Origin: Euglena gracilis
Lineage: Eukaryota; Euglenida; Euglenophyceae; Euglenales
Assembly (NCBI GenBank): GCA_039621445.1
Contig: CP154956.1
Coordinates: 46,481,291-46,545,290, forward strand
DNA length: 64,000 nucleotides
Direction of reading: 5' to 3'
Shown in pieces: positions 52,870 through 63,119 of this stretch. Each line of letters starts with the position of its first letter. The first letter of the stretch is position 1. Made by a program: the position numbers and the translations under genes. The notes under the pieces were generated by a model, which made no database searches, was not told where the DNA came from, and saw only the letters and a program-made list of their open reading frames with translations.

Positions 52870-53792
52870 AATGAAAAATATTCTGTAGGGTTACAGCATA
52901 ACTAGAGTGCATGGAACGATGGACATACTGCTCAACGGAAGCAAGAAGCAACGCAGCGGCGGGAAGTTGGCGTATTGTGGGGGGGGGTACGCAGACGCAT
53001 GCTGCAAACACCTCGTGGCCGGTTGGCCAGGAACAATGGCACATCACGAAAGGCATCACAAATATCCCGGGCATTTCCAGGGACGTTTGGGAGCTCGGCG
53101 CAGGTCAGCACACACAAAGTTGTAGGTGTCCGCACAACTCACACAGTAAATAGACCGAGCTACGTCGGAGATGGTGGGGAAGCCAACTTTCACACCACAA
53201 TGGGGACATAAGATGTCAGTGTTGGGAGACGGAAAAGTTAACGGTGGAATGTTCTGGTGTGGGAGGAGCCTCCCGGAGGCGTGAGGACGGACGGACGGAC
53301 GGACGGACGGACGGACGGACGGCTAGAGAAAATTCCTTTCATCTGGACGGACGGCTGGACAGGGTGAATTTTGCTCTGGACGGACGGACGGCTAGGTTGG
53401 TCTCAAAATCACGATAGTGCACTTATTCCTAATTACTGTGGCTTTTCTGCCGACCCCGTGTGTTTTTTTCGACATGTCACATGGCTGAGGCCCCTGGCGG
53501 GGTTCGTTACAAGCTGGGATTATCATACAATTTGTCAAGTTTCAAGTTCAAGTACACCTTGTCAGTCCAAGTACAAGACCAAGGTGAAGTGGAGGACTAT
53601 TTGCAAGAGTATATGTTCTCTGGTGGACAGTGCTTCTAGCCTTAGTGCTGGAGCTTATTTGGCCTCATGCTGCTGATTGCTGCAGAATTGACTTTAAGTC
53701 GGTCTGTTTCTGTGAACTGTGTTTTGTTTTTTGCCTTTCCTTTTTGTTTCTGTTTACAAAATAGCCCCAGAACAAAGGAAACCGAGGAACTA
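52870..53792. other. Right-arm counterpart of 50,300-51,200
   Basis: Mirror of the zinc-ribbon fragment (53,215-52,870), the CCGT microsatellite (53,285-53,395) and the ORF block 53,371-53,676 (SQNHDSALIPNYCGFSADP). It ends where the 1.2-kb element enters. Confidence 0.75.
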
Positions 53793-54991
53793 CAGACATG
53801 CGCCAAATTCCGTGGAACACTAATGCTCGCGCTCCCTTTTTCCGAGGGGTTTTATTAAATTAATTAAACCCCTCGGACACGGCAGAGACGCGCAATAAAA
53901 CCCCGCGTAATAATCCCCCGCAAAGTTGGTACCTTTGGTGATTCCTAATGGTATTTTTCTTTCTCTCTGAGTGTCCATTTTTTTTTCGACATATCACAGG
54001 GCCGAGAAGCGAAAGCCCCTGGAGGGGTTCAATTTACATTGGCCCAAAGCACACAGTCCCAGAAGGATAAATACCAGAAGTGTTTGGCAAGTTGACCACT
54101 GAGGCAAGTCTGTGGAGATGCACCACGACGTTCTGAGCGTTGCGGTCTGAAGTTGATTTAAACAACTCAGCGAACTGCAGTTGCTTCTCACAAGGACTTT
54201 GTTCTGTTTTCGGTGTTCTTGGGTCAAAAAAAGTGAGTGACTGAAAGTTGCAGACCAAAGTTGCGGTTTTTTGGAATTTTTGGTTTTTTTTCATCCCCAA
54301 TTTTTTCCCCCTCCATCTACCAGTTGGCTGGGCAAGGCTCTGGCAAAAAGATTTGGCTGGCCCAGTTTTTGGATTGTCTGTGCCAAAAACTTTTTGAGGT
54401 CCAGTTTTTGTAGTTGGGTAAACCCCCCCCAAATAGCACCCCCCATGGAAAACCAAAGGAAAACAGGGGGGTGTGTTATTTGGGCGAGGGGGTGTGTGTT
54501 ATTTGGGGGGGGGGGTTAGGTTTGGTAAAGGTTTTGGCGGCCAGTTTCGAATTACTATGCTAACCCCCCTGGGAGCAGAAATCCCGGGGATCTTGACCTG
54601 GGGGCGGGCATGGTAAAACCTTTTGGCCGCCAGTTTCGACACTGGCTGTGGCAAAAAAATTTTGGTTCCCATTTTTGACTGGGGGCAAGGTTTTGCAGTT
54701 GGTTTTGTTAAAAGGTTTTTCGGCGCAACACTCCGGTTGGTCTTTTGGCCAGCGGAGTCCAGCAAAGGGAGAAAAAAATTGCCAGGGTCAACTAGTCTGA
54801 GACAAGGAGCGTTTGGGAGAGGGCTGGGTGACGTTGGTCATTCATGGACCTGCCGTGCCGACATTAAAAAATTATTCTGCGCAAAGTTGCGGCGCGTTAA
54901 AAATCCCTCGGACGAGACGGACCCGCGGAGTTAGACACCTCGGTATAAGTCCCCGCGATGTTAGTTGCACGCGATGTTTGGTGCATATCTG
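53793..54991. mobile_element. 1.2-kb TIR element with TA target duplication
   Basis: Present only in the right arm. The left arm has a single TA at the matching site (50,300-50,301), and the element is flanked by TA (53,791-53,792 and 54,992-54,993). Ends CAGACATGCGCCAAAT and CAGATATGCACCAAAC. A palindrome near the left end (GAGGGGTTTTATT ... AATTAAACCCCTC) and a poly-C element (54,423-54,516, word AAATAGCAC) are inside. No transposase ORF. Confidence 0.88.
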
Positions 54992-56055
54992 TATGGTCTG
55001 TTTTTGCAAAGCTCCCGTTCAGATTGTGCCAATGTGCCGAATGTGAAAGGGATTTTGAAGATTCCGAAGATTTTGGCGATTTTTGGGCCACAGGTGGTGG
55101 ACAGTTTTTGGGCCACATGTGTTGCCCAGTTTTGGGCCAGACGTGGTGGCCAGTTTTGGGCCAGATGGTGCCAGATTTTGACCAGAAATGTTTTATCATG
55201 AGATGCTCGTTTTCTTCTGAAACTTGTTTTTTTCGTTTCTTACAGTTTTTTTTTTGCTGTGCAACAAGTCCTCTTTTCACACGGAAGCTAAAAAAATTGG
55301 GGGTGCAGTGAGTCTGGCAAATGGGTCAGTTTTGGAGGGTTTGTGGTGGCCAGTTTTGGGACCGCCAGGTTTTGCCAGTTTTGTTGGCGATATTTTTTTC
55401 AAGGAGGCGAACCAATGGCCACAAGTTTTTTGGGGAGGGGTCATTTTGTCCGGAGCTCCTCCGGGTCTAAGCCAACGGGCGGCTTATTTCGGCCGAACAT
55501 TCACCTGGGCGACCTTCGGCCCGGACGAACGCAGTCACCCTCCGGTGCACATATTGATTTCTGATCCGGCCATCACTGCGTACGGCGTACGTATTGATTG
55601 GTCTGGATAGCCGGGCGGCTAGCGACAGTGGCTGTCATCTGGACGGACGGCTAGAAAGCCGGCATGTTGGTCGGCTAGGTTGGTCTGCCAGCCGGCTGGT
55701 TGGTCTGCCGGCCGGCTAGGTTGGTCCGGCCAAACGCCCCCCCCCCCAGTTTAGCTGCCGACTCCACGCACCAGAGGAGGCCACAATTGGAGGCCCGTCA
55801 CGGGCACCAACGCAGGCGAGTTGTTGCTCGGGTGTTGGGGGGTCGGCACCCCCCCCCCCCTCACCGACCCCCTCGCCACGCCGTTTTACCCCCCCTCCCC
55901 CCCCTTTTCAGACCCCCTCGCCACGCCATGTCAGGCCCGCCAAAGAAAATTTTCTTGGCAAACCCCCGCGCACCCCTCCCCCCTCATCCGGGCCCCCCTC
56001 GCCATGCCAACCCCCCCCCCTAGCCGGAAACCTCGCCACGGCGTGCCGACCCCCC
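54992..56055. other. Right-arm counterpart of 49,238-50,300
   Basis: Mirror of the CCAGTTTTGGGCCAGA repeats (55,080-55,190), the weak plus-strand frame 55,224-55,610, the GGCCGGC repeats (55,640-55,735), the tail of the unknown ORF (55,740-55,836) and the G-run element (55,837-56,055). Confidence 0.75.
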
Positions 56056-56580
56056 GTTGCGTACAACACCCGAGCATCAATGCACCAGCGGGCCCACCCC
56101 AAAAAACAGTCGTCCAACGTCGCGTGTTGTACCCCATGGGCTGCGCAAACCCCCATGTATTCTGTAAAAGAATTCAGGGCAGCCGTGCGGTCGCGACGGT
56201 AATCTTTTGCCGAGACTAGATCTGGGGGGAGAAGTTCACCAAGCAAAGCATCAACTTCCTCAGATGGAGATTTCACCTTGTGGAAGGATTCCACAAACTG
56301 CTTAACAGTGGGAGGGGCAGGCATGCGGGCCTCGGCGAGGTTAGCCAGACGCATCATGGCTGTGAAGGGTGTGAAGGCGTTTTTGAAACACGTTTTAGGA
56401 TAATGCACACGTGTCACCAAACAGTCTAAACACGCTTTTCGTAAATGTACATGTGTTACCAAAAAAGTAAACACGCTTTCCTGCAATGTACACGTGTTAC
56501 CAAAAGGAGTAAACACGCTTTCCGTACAATGTACACGTGATACAAACACGGTACATTTGCATTGTACCGTGTTTGTAACA
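56056..56580 (-). CDS. Unknown ORF, right-arm copy, and ACACGTGT repeats
   Basis: ATG at 56,357 reads MMRLANLAEARMPAPPTVKQ to WARWCIDARVLYAT, matching the left copy at 48,936 with few changes (for example LLPPDLVSAKDYRRDR). The G-run element follows at 56,055. Upstream, 56,385-56,580 holds ACACGTGT-type units. Both copies keep the frame open up to the element. Confidence 0.5.
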
Positions 56581-56599
56581 CAGTAAAATTTCAATTACC

Positions 56600-56980
56600 A
56601 AGGTGCCCCATTTTTGTACATGTGTTCACTATAATCGGCATTTTTTTGCGCAAATCTCGTGGACTTGAACACGGTTTTCACTACCGGTGTACCATGCCCC
56701 CCCCCCATATAAGACCCCCCCCCATATAAGACCCCCCCCCTGGCCGGCCGAAGGCCGGCCCTTTGGCCGGGACCGACCCCCCCATATAAGACCCCCCTGG
56801 GATTTTGGCTCCCGAGGGGGGGTCTTATATTGGGGGGGGGGGCATGGTACATTGTGGACTCTTAACACGGTTTCAACATTGTTTCGTGTTCTGATCCCGC
56901 TTTTTTACCAGGAAAACCGGGGGCGCCGAAGGCGCCCCCGGGTTTCCTGGTAAAAAAGCGAGATCAGAACACGAAACATC
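56600..56980. repeat. Right-arm-specific palindromes
   Basis: 56,690-56,848: a poly-C element with ends ACCATGCCCCCCC / GGGGGGGCATGGT and word ATATAAGAC repeated. 56,880-56,978: a near-perfect hairpin of about 49-bp arms, centre GGCGCCGAAGGCGCC, whose right half is the normal arm sequence (TAAAAAAGCGAGATCAGAAC) and whose left half is its inverted duplicate. The left arm has only the single copy at about 48,750-48,780. Confidence 0.8.
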
Positions 56981-57344
56981 TTATAGAAAAAACACCAAAA
57001 AACCATCAAAAAACAAAAGGAAATTTTGAATTAAAAAACTCGTTATGAAACACCCGAACCATATTTCGAATCCTACTAAGTTCAAAATTTGTCCAAAAAT
57101 GGTCAAACACATCGAAAAAGTGCAAAAAAATGCAACTTTATGACTTTTTTTTCATTTTTTTTTTGTGAAAGGAAGTTTTTGGCAAAATGACCCAAAACTT
57201 GCCAAAAATGATTGAAAATATTCATTCAAAATTTTACCGAGCAAAACCTTGTTGGCCTTTTTTTGTTTTTTTAGAAAAAACATTGTTAAAATTTAAAAAA
57301 AAACAAAAAAACAGTGTCCAAAAAAACAAGCTGCCAACTGTGCC

Positions 57345-58620
57345 TCACGCACCTCAACAAAGAAATTGTAGACCGCCGTCCATAGCTCGGCATACTTAAA
57401 AAAAATGCACAAAAAAACATGTTTTTTTTGAAAACGCAAAAATTGACCTTTTTCCTTGCGAAATCGCCATTTTTTGAGGAAAAAAGTTATTCGGGGCTGG
57501 TTCGGGTCACGGGGGGGGGGGGCACGGGGGGGGGTCACGGGGGGGTCACGGGGGAACACCACATTTTCGGTGGCTAACTTAGGAATCACCGAAAACGAAT
57601 TTTTGGGGAAAACATCCTTTTCGGCAATTTTATTCTGAAAACTTGGCCGGTGATGCCTAATTTGACAAAATATTCATGTTGATTCATAATTTGGGGCATA
57701 AATTTTGCAAAATTTGGAATGGTGATGCCTATTTGGGGTCAAAATACTAATTTTAAGTTGGGGGATTCCTAATTTGGGGGTTGGGGGGGTCACGGGGGGA
57801 ATACCCCCTCTAAAGTTTTTTTATGTGTGAAAATATTTCCAAATCTGTGTTTTCTGGTGCAAAAAATCATGCTTTCAACCCCCCCAAAAAACACAAAAAA
57901 AACAATGCTTAAAGATAAAAAATGAACTTTTTTCCAAAAAAAAACAGTGCAAAAATTTTTCCCCCAAACCCTCCATGACGTTTTTTTTGTTTTTTTTTAA
58001 AAAAAACGTACTTTTTTTTTAAAAAAAAACCTGTTTTTTTTTGTTTCAAAAAAAACAAGCCGTCAACCTTGAATGGGTTCGGTAGATTGTCCATTACAAC
58101 AGCAGGTGACAGCAGGGGGTTAGGCGGCGCCTCCCAAACAGCAATCCTATGCAGCGCCTTCTGCCTGTCCAAGTATTGGGAGAGGCGGTGCTGGCTCAGA
58201 ATGACGCCATCCTCTGCAGTATCCTCCGCCCCGCCGTTGGGTGTTGGCGGAACACCCTCAAGCGTCGATGGTGACTGAGATATAAAAATGTTGTAAAGGG
58301 GAAACGATATTGTTGAAACCTGTGGAACTTCTGGGATGGAGTGTTCAGGAGCAGGCTCACACTCAGGCTCAGGTTGTGGCTCTGGCGTAGCACAGCGTTG
58401 CCTCTTCTCGGGAAGCTATAAAAATCGGAATTATTGGTGACGGAGAAAGTTGCAAACCTCACAAGGTGTGTGTTGTTTCTCTGTTGGCACCGGGGGAGGT
58501 GGGAGGAGCAGAGTATCTTGCACAGGCTGGGGCTGAGAAGAATGGCAGCTGCACGGTTTTGAACGCTTCTATCTGCACGATGATATCGATCCATGGTGCG
58601 GCACAAAAACGACTTAGCCC
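57345..58620 (-). pseudogene. Unknown two-exon gene, right-arm copy
   Basis: Minus-strand mirror of 47,090-48,385. Exon block 58,068-58,430 (LSEYLDRQKALHR replaced by LSQYLDRQKALHR-type frame), intron-like element 58,067-57,395 with GT and AG borders, last exon YAELWTAVYNFFVEVREA from 57,394. The stop TAG of the left copy is CAG here, so the frame runs on. About 44 bp present in the left first exon are missing (or were never gained) here. Confidence 0.45.
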
Positions 58621-59019
58621 CCGGAGTACGTTGCAAACATAGAAGGGATTTTGTTATTTGAGGGGGGGTGCGGGGTGCGGGGGGGGCGGAGCCCCCCCCG
58701 CCTATGCCAAAGTGAGCCACAAAAACGACTTAGCCCCCGAGTATGTTGCCAACATAGAAGGGATTTTGTTATTTGAGGGGGGGGTGCGGGGGGGGGGGCG
58801 GAGCCCCTCCCGCCTATGACAAAGTGAGCCACAAAAACGACTTAGCCCCCGAGTATGTTGCCAACATAGAAGGGATTTTGTTATCTGGGCTCGGGTGGGG
58901 GTGGAGGGGGGAGTTTTCAGCCTGTCGTGATGCAGAATGCTTGCATTTCTAAAGGATTTTCATGTAATCCCTGTTTCATCATTGTTTTTTTACCCCATCA
59001 AGGGCCCACCGACCCCCCA

Positions 59020-59455
59020 CCGACCAAAGATTTCCATCTGAGGGTGTTCCTGTTGGTGTAAGGCACTTATTTGGACCCATCCGGTCCATTTCCGGGTGGT
59101 TTTGACCCGCCACAGACCATTTTTATGACCACCGACTAGCCACCGACTAGTTTGCATACAATTTTCTTCATAAAAAGTCGGCGAGACTGGCCCGTAACTA
59201 CATTAGAGTGGGTGGTCGGCCGACTAGTCCGCCGACCACCCAGGACCCCCCCCCCTGTCTCGCCGACTAGCTGCCGACCAGGCCGACCATGCCCCCCCCC
59301 CATATTGTACCCCCCCTGGGAGCCATTTTCTGGGGGGGAGGTACATTAGGGGGGGTACAATATGGGGGGGGCCAAGGTCATGGTCCATGGTCACTCGTGA
59401 ACCGTTGGGGGGGGTACATTATGGGGGGGGGGTACAATATGGGGGGGGGCATGGT
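59020..59455. mobile_element. TAGTCGG-family repeat with poly-C element (ATATTGTAC word)
   Basis: 59,020-59,260 mirrors 46,560-46,800. 59,287-59,455 is a poly-C element with ends ACCATGCCCCCCC / GGGGGGGCATGGT and the word ATATTGTAC (or its complement GTACAATAT) three times, plus GTACATTA variants. Its outer ends equal those of the 56,690 element, while the inner word differs. Confidence 0.75.
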
Positions 59456-59561
59456 AGTCGGCCGACCACCCAGGACCCCCGCCAGTCTACCGCCTAGAGC
59501 CACCTCCCCCCCTCCCCCCTGTTCAGTTCACTTCGGAAGTGCACAGGGGGGTCCCGAGACC

Positions 59562-60086
59562 AAGGTTGACGGCTTGTTTTTTGTGAAACAAAAAAAACAT
59601 GTTTTTTTTAAAAAAAATACGTTTTTTTAAAAAAAACAAAAAAAACGTCAAATACGGTTTGGGGGAAAATTTTTTGCCATGTTTTTTTTTGAAAAAAACT
59701 TGGCCGGTGATGCCTAATTTGACAAAATATTCAGGTAGATTCCTAATTTTGAGGCATAAATTTTGCAAAATTTAGACTGGTGATGCCTAATTTGGTGTCA
59801 AAATACCAATTTTAGGTTGGGGGATTCCTAATTTGGAGCCAAGAAGGATTTCCCCCACGAAATTCGTTTTCGGTGATTCCTAATTTGCCCACCGAAAATG
59901 TGGTGTTCCCCCGTGACCCCCCCGTGACCCCCCCCCCCCCCCCCCCGTGACCCGTCAAAAAATGGCGATTTCGCAAGGAAAAAGGTTAATTTTTGCTTGT
60001 TCAAAAAAAACATGTTTTTTTGCGTTTTTTTTTAAAAAAAACACATGTTTTTTTTGTTTTTTTTAAAAAACAAAAAAAACGTCAAC
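59562..60086. mobile_element. T/A-run element with GTTGACG inverted ends
   Basis: Begins AAGGTTGACGGCTTG and ends AACGTCAACCCTG. Contains AAATTAGG phrases, CGTGACCCCC runs and four poly-T/poly-A blocks. About 525 bp; reference copy for the element forming the intron at 47,667. It is the outer end of the giant palindrome's right arm. Confidence 0.7.
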
Positions 60087-61050
60087 CCTGCCCGATACCC
60101 CCCCCCGTGAGCATGGATGTACTTGGTCACTTCAGGAAAAAACCGAAAAACGGAACAATGTGCTAACACTGAAAAGGGCATTTTTCAGAAAAATTTCGGC
60201 GCCGGACCCACCCTCCTCCGGGAAGTCAACATGTCCAGTTCAGTTCGGAAGTGAACAGGGGTGGTCGGGACCCCCCCCTCCCCCCTGTACCTGGGCTCCT
60301 TGGACTTTAAAGAGACGTTAGCGTCTCAGCCAGGGGTTTTTTTAAGACCAGGGGGGAGAGAGGGGGAGGGGGTCGGCACCCACCCACCCGGGCCCCCCCA
60401 GGGGGAGGGAAGGGGTCCTGGTGGACCCACCGACATTTGCCCGAAAATGGCAAAAAAAAGCCAAAAACAGCCCCTTTTCCAAAATTTTCGGCGCCTTCGG
60501 CGCCAAAAAAGATATACCCACCAGCACCCCCCCGGGGAGGGGGGAGGGGGGTCCAAGGGACCCACCCACCATACCTCCCCCCCGGGGGAGGGGGTCCAAG
60601 ACTAAAAAGACCCATGGTCTCGGCCCCTTCGGAGCCAGGAGGACAGAAAAAAATACATTGGTTGTGCAATTTCTGTTTTTTCCCAAAAATTTATGCCTTC
60701 GTTCGGCAAAAATTTTCTTTGATACGCCACTTTCCTTAAAATTTTGACGTTGAGGCGACATAGAGGGATAGTAGAGGTAGAGGTGACCTCTACCTCTACC
60801 TCTACCATCCCTCTGGAGCTGGGGTATCTGGCTAGCCGTGGCTAGCCACGGCTGGCTCGCTAACAAAAAAAAAGGAGGAGGTCTGACCAGCCACGCCCAG
60901 CCACGGCTGGCTGGGGGGATTTATAGGAGGAGGAGGTCTGGCTGGATTCAGTGTTGAGGATCTGAAAGAGGAGGAGGAGGTCTGGCTGCCCGCGATGGGA
61001 AATTAGCTGTCACCCTTTTCGCGTGAACCTTTTGATCTTACGTTTCCCCA
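60087..61050. other. Low-complexity DNA, no gene
   Basis: 60,230-60,300 CAGTTCGGAAGTGAACAGGG with C-runs; 60,310-60,640 G-runs with GCGTCTC and TCGGCCCCTTCGG blocks; 60,760-60,800 an inverted (GAGGTA)n/(TACCTC)n microsatellite; 60,830-60,990 GGCTAGCCACGGCTGG and GGAGGAGGTCTGGCTG repeats. No coding region supported. Confidence 0.6.
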
Positions 61051-61053
61051 GCC

Positions 61054-61540
61054 ATGGACACAGAAGTGTTGGCGGAGGTTGATGGTAATCCGTTACCCTC
61101 ATGCCCAGAAATGTGTCAGGACTTGCGAATGACGCTCCTACAAGAAGACCTGCGGCAGCTCCCATCCAAAGGCAGCTGGCCCAAGGCTGCCCGTGCTGAC
61201 AGACACAAGATACCCAATTCTTTGACCCAGAAGACTTTACTGAGGGAGGTTCACGAGATGCTTTTCTTTTGCGTGTACCTTCCTCTGACCGGATGATGCC
61301 ACTGCTGCACTGGTGAAGCGATATGACGGATATGTTGCGCTGCGGCGAAGAAAATCTGGTTTGTTTTTGCGAGTTGGTGCAATCTGAAATTGCTTTGCAA
61401 TAGGTGTCTCCCCCTCGCAAACGGGCAGGTCAGGTTTGCGACAAACGACGCCGTTTTGTCAATGGGCTGCCTACTGAAATTCAGCATCCTCAGCAGAGAC
61501 GTTGGGTCTGGATTGGGGTCAAAGATCGGAAAAACCTTGA
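61054..61540 (+). CDS. Gene-like plus-strand ORFs, unknown
   Basis: An ATG at 61,054 (MDTEVLAEVDGNPLPSCPEM, 80 codons) and a frame at 61,404-61,540 (SPPRKRAGQVCDKRRRFVNG, RRWVWIGVKDRKNLEG, then GTACTC) have protein-like content. In between, frames change (DDATAALVKRYDGYVALRRR). Exons of one gene with unresolved junctions are possible. No family recognised; the region adjoins the minus-strand integrase below. Confidence 0.3.
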
Positions 61541-61635
61541 AGGTACTCACCTCAGGCTTCCATGGGCTCCTACTGGGTTCGGAGCCTCGTGCGGAAAAGC
61601 CAGGCAGGCACTCAAAGTAGAAGAGTTTGGTTTGC

Positions 61636-63108
61636 TCATTCATCAGAGAAGCAAAACAGGGTAGCCATGCGGACAGGAATTCGGGAGGCAAGGTCTTGAG
61701 CGTTTTTCAGCGGGACATTCAAATTCTTGGACTCGCAATAATCCACAAAAGCTTTGGTAAGACAACCATCATTGTGGATTAACGCTTTGATTGGCTCCCA
61801 AGTTGCGTCTCGGAGACCACAGCCTTTCCACACAGTCAGGAACCTCCAACCTTGTTTGTATTTGTGGGTCTGGACGAATTCAACTTCAAAGAATCCATCT
61901 TCTTCAGTGTTGGGTTCCTCAGGTGGGGCTTCAGGTTGATTTGCCTCATCCCGAACAGAGATTTCTGGCGGTTGGACGGTTGTTTCTCTGAAGTGCCTTT
62001 TCTCTGAGAGCTTCCAGCCGTTGGACAGCGCTCTCTTGAAGAGAAAATTGGTTGGTGATCCAGGATTGGACATTCGGGTTGGCATCAGGCTCAGGGACAA
62101 GGTCAGGTTGCCAGGCGGGTCGGCCGAAGAAAAGTTCAGCGGGGCACAGTTGGGTTGATGAGTGAAGTTGGTTGTTCATCATCCAGGTGCACAGGGGAAC
62201 AAGGCGAATCCAATCCTTTGATTTTTGGCTTGCCATCAAACACCGCATGTTTTGTACGACTCTCCGATTCATCCTTTCGCACAAACCATTGTTCTCAGGC
62301 CTTCGGGGGGTTGAGAAATTGACTTTCACTTTCATTGCCTTCCGGGCGGATTGCCAAAATCCTGTTTCTGAAACGAAACGCACATCGTCTTCACTGAATA
62401 TTTCTTTGGGGCGACCGAACTTCTGAATCCACTCTCTGAACACAAGTTCCAGAACACCTTCAGCATCGATCCGTTTGCGGCAGGGGATGAACTGCGCAAA
62501 GCGGAACAAACCACAGACAATTGTCAAAATATAGTCCTTGCCAGGATATTCATCCATCGAGATGAAATCAACATACAAAATTTCATTCACCATCGAAGGG
62601 ATCGGCAACGCACCTACCAATCCTCGGTCTTTGGCTGAGTTCGGTTTTGCTTCAGCACAGATTCTGCAAGACAAAATGATTTTCCGAACTTCTTCCATCA
62701 GGTCTTTCAGAGTCAGGTCAACGTGGAAATTGCTTTTCAGGAACCAGGTTGTCCATTCGATTCCAGGATGTCCATTGATCGTGTGGCACCAGGCAATTGT
62801 GTCGTGCAATTTTCCTTTTGGCAGAACAAGCTTCTTTTCATTCCACAATTTGTTCTCGTCGCGGTAAAACATGGTTCCGTCAAACAGGGTTGCACTGTGA
62901 TCCCCCAAACTTGTGCATACTCCTCTTGATAGTCCTGGGCACAAAGGTCCTTCATTTGTTCCAAAGCCCCCATTCTGAGATCAAGCTGGATGTCGATTCT
63001 TTGGAAAGCTTGGCGGGCAAGGTCCTCACTGTCAGCTTGGAAAAGTTCACCAAAGTTGTCACGGGAGAGCATATGTGGGCGGCTGGAGGCGGCCTGGCGC
63101 CTGCGCAC
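61636..63108 (-). pseudogene. Chromovirus integrase and chromodomain, second lineage
   Basis: Minus strand. A linker (SRDNFGELFQADSEDLARQA) is followed by integrase H2C2 (CHTINGHPG, CRICAEAK) and an rve core with Asp in YVDFISMDEY, Asp in FSEDDVRF and Glu in NGLCERMNRR, so DDE is present. The open frame 62,944-61,946 ends early; a 1-nt shift near 62,000 moves the tail into the frame 62,100-61,636, which carries a chromodomain (VEFVQTHKYKQGWRFLTVWK, ATWEPIKAL). RT is not in the window. The sequence is clearly different from the elements at 1-11.6 kb. Confidence 0.85.
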
Positions 63109-63119
63109 CGGAACTAGCG

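Larger units (their letters stand above)
45436..60086. repeat. Giant inverted repeat, about 14.6 kb
   Basis: Left arm 45,436 to about 51,480; right arm about 52,530 to 60,086; central spacer about 1 kb. Matching landmarks include CAGGGTTGACG (45,440/60,080), the ORF blocks at 47.05-48.39 and 57.34-58.62 kb, the ORF at 48,936 and 56,357, the CCGT block (50,760/53,310) and the ACACGTGT arrays (51,215/52,860). The arms differ by substitutions and arm-specific insertions: 53,793-54,991 and 56,600-56,980 in the right arm, and an extra repeat unit near 45,960-46,380 in the left. Confidence 0.9.

Noticed and set aside
45436-60086. Assembly artefact or amplification chimera as the source of the palindrome
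   Set aside because: Arms differ by many substitutions, a TA-flanked 1.2-kb insertion and other arm-specific elements; an artefact would give identical arms. Long-read confirmation is still desirable.
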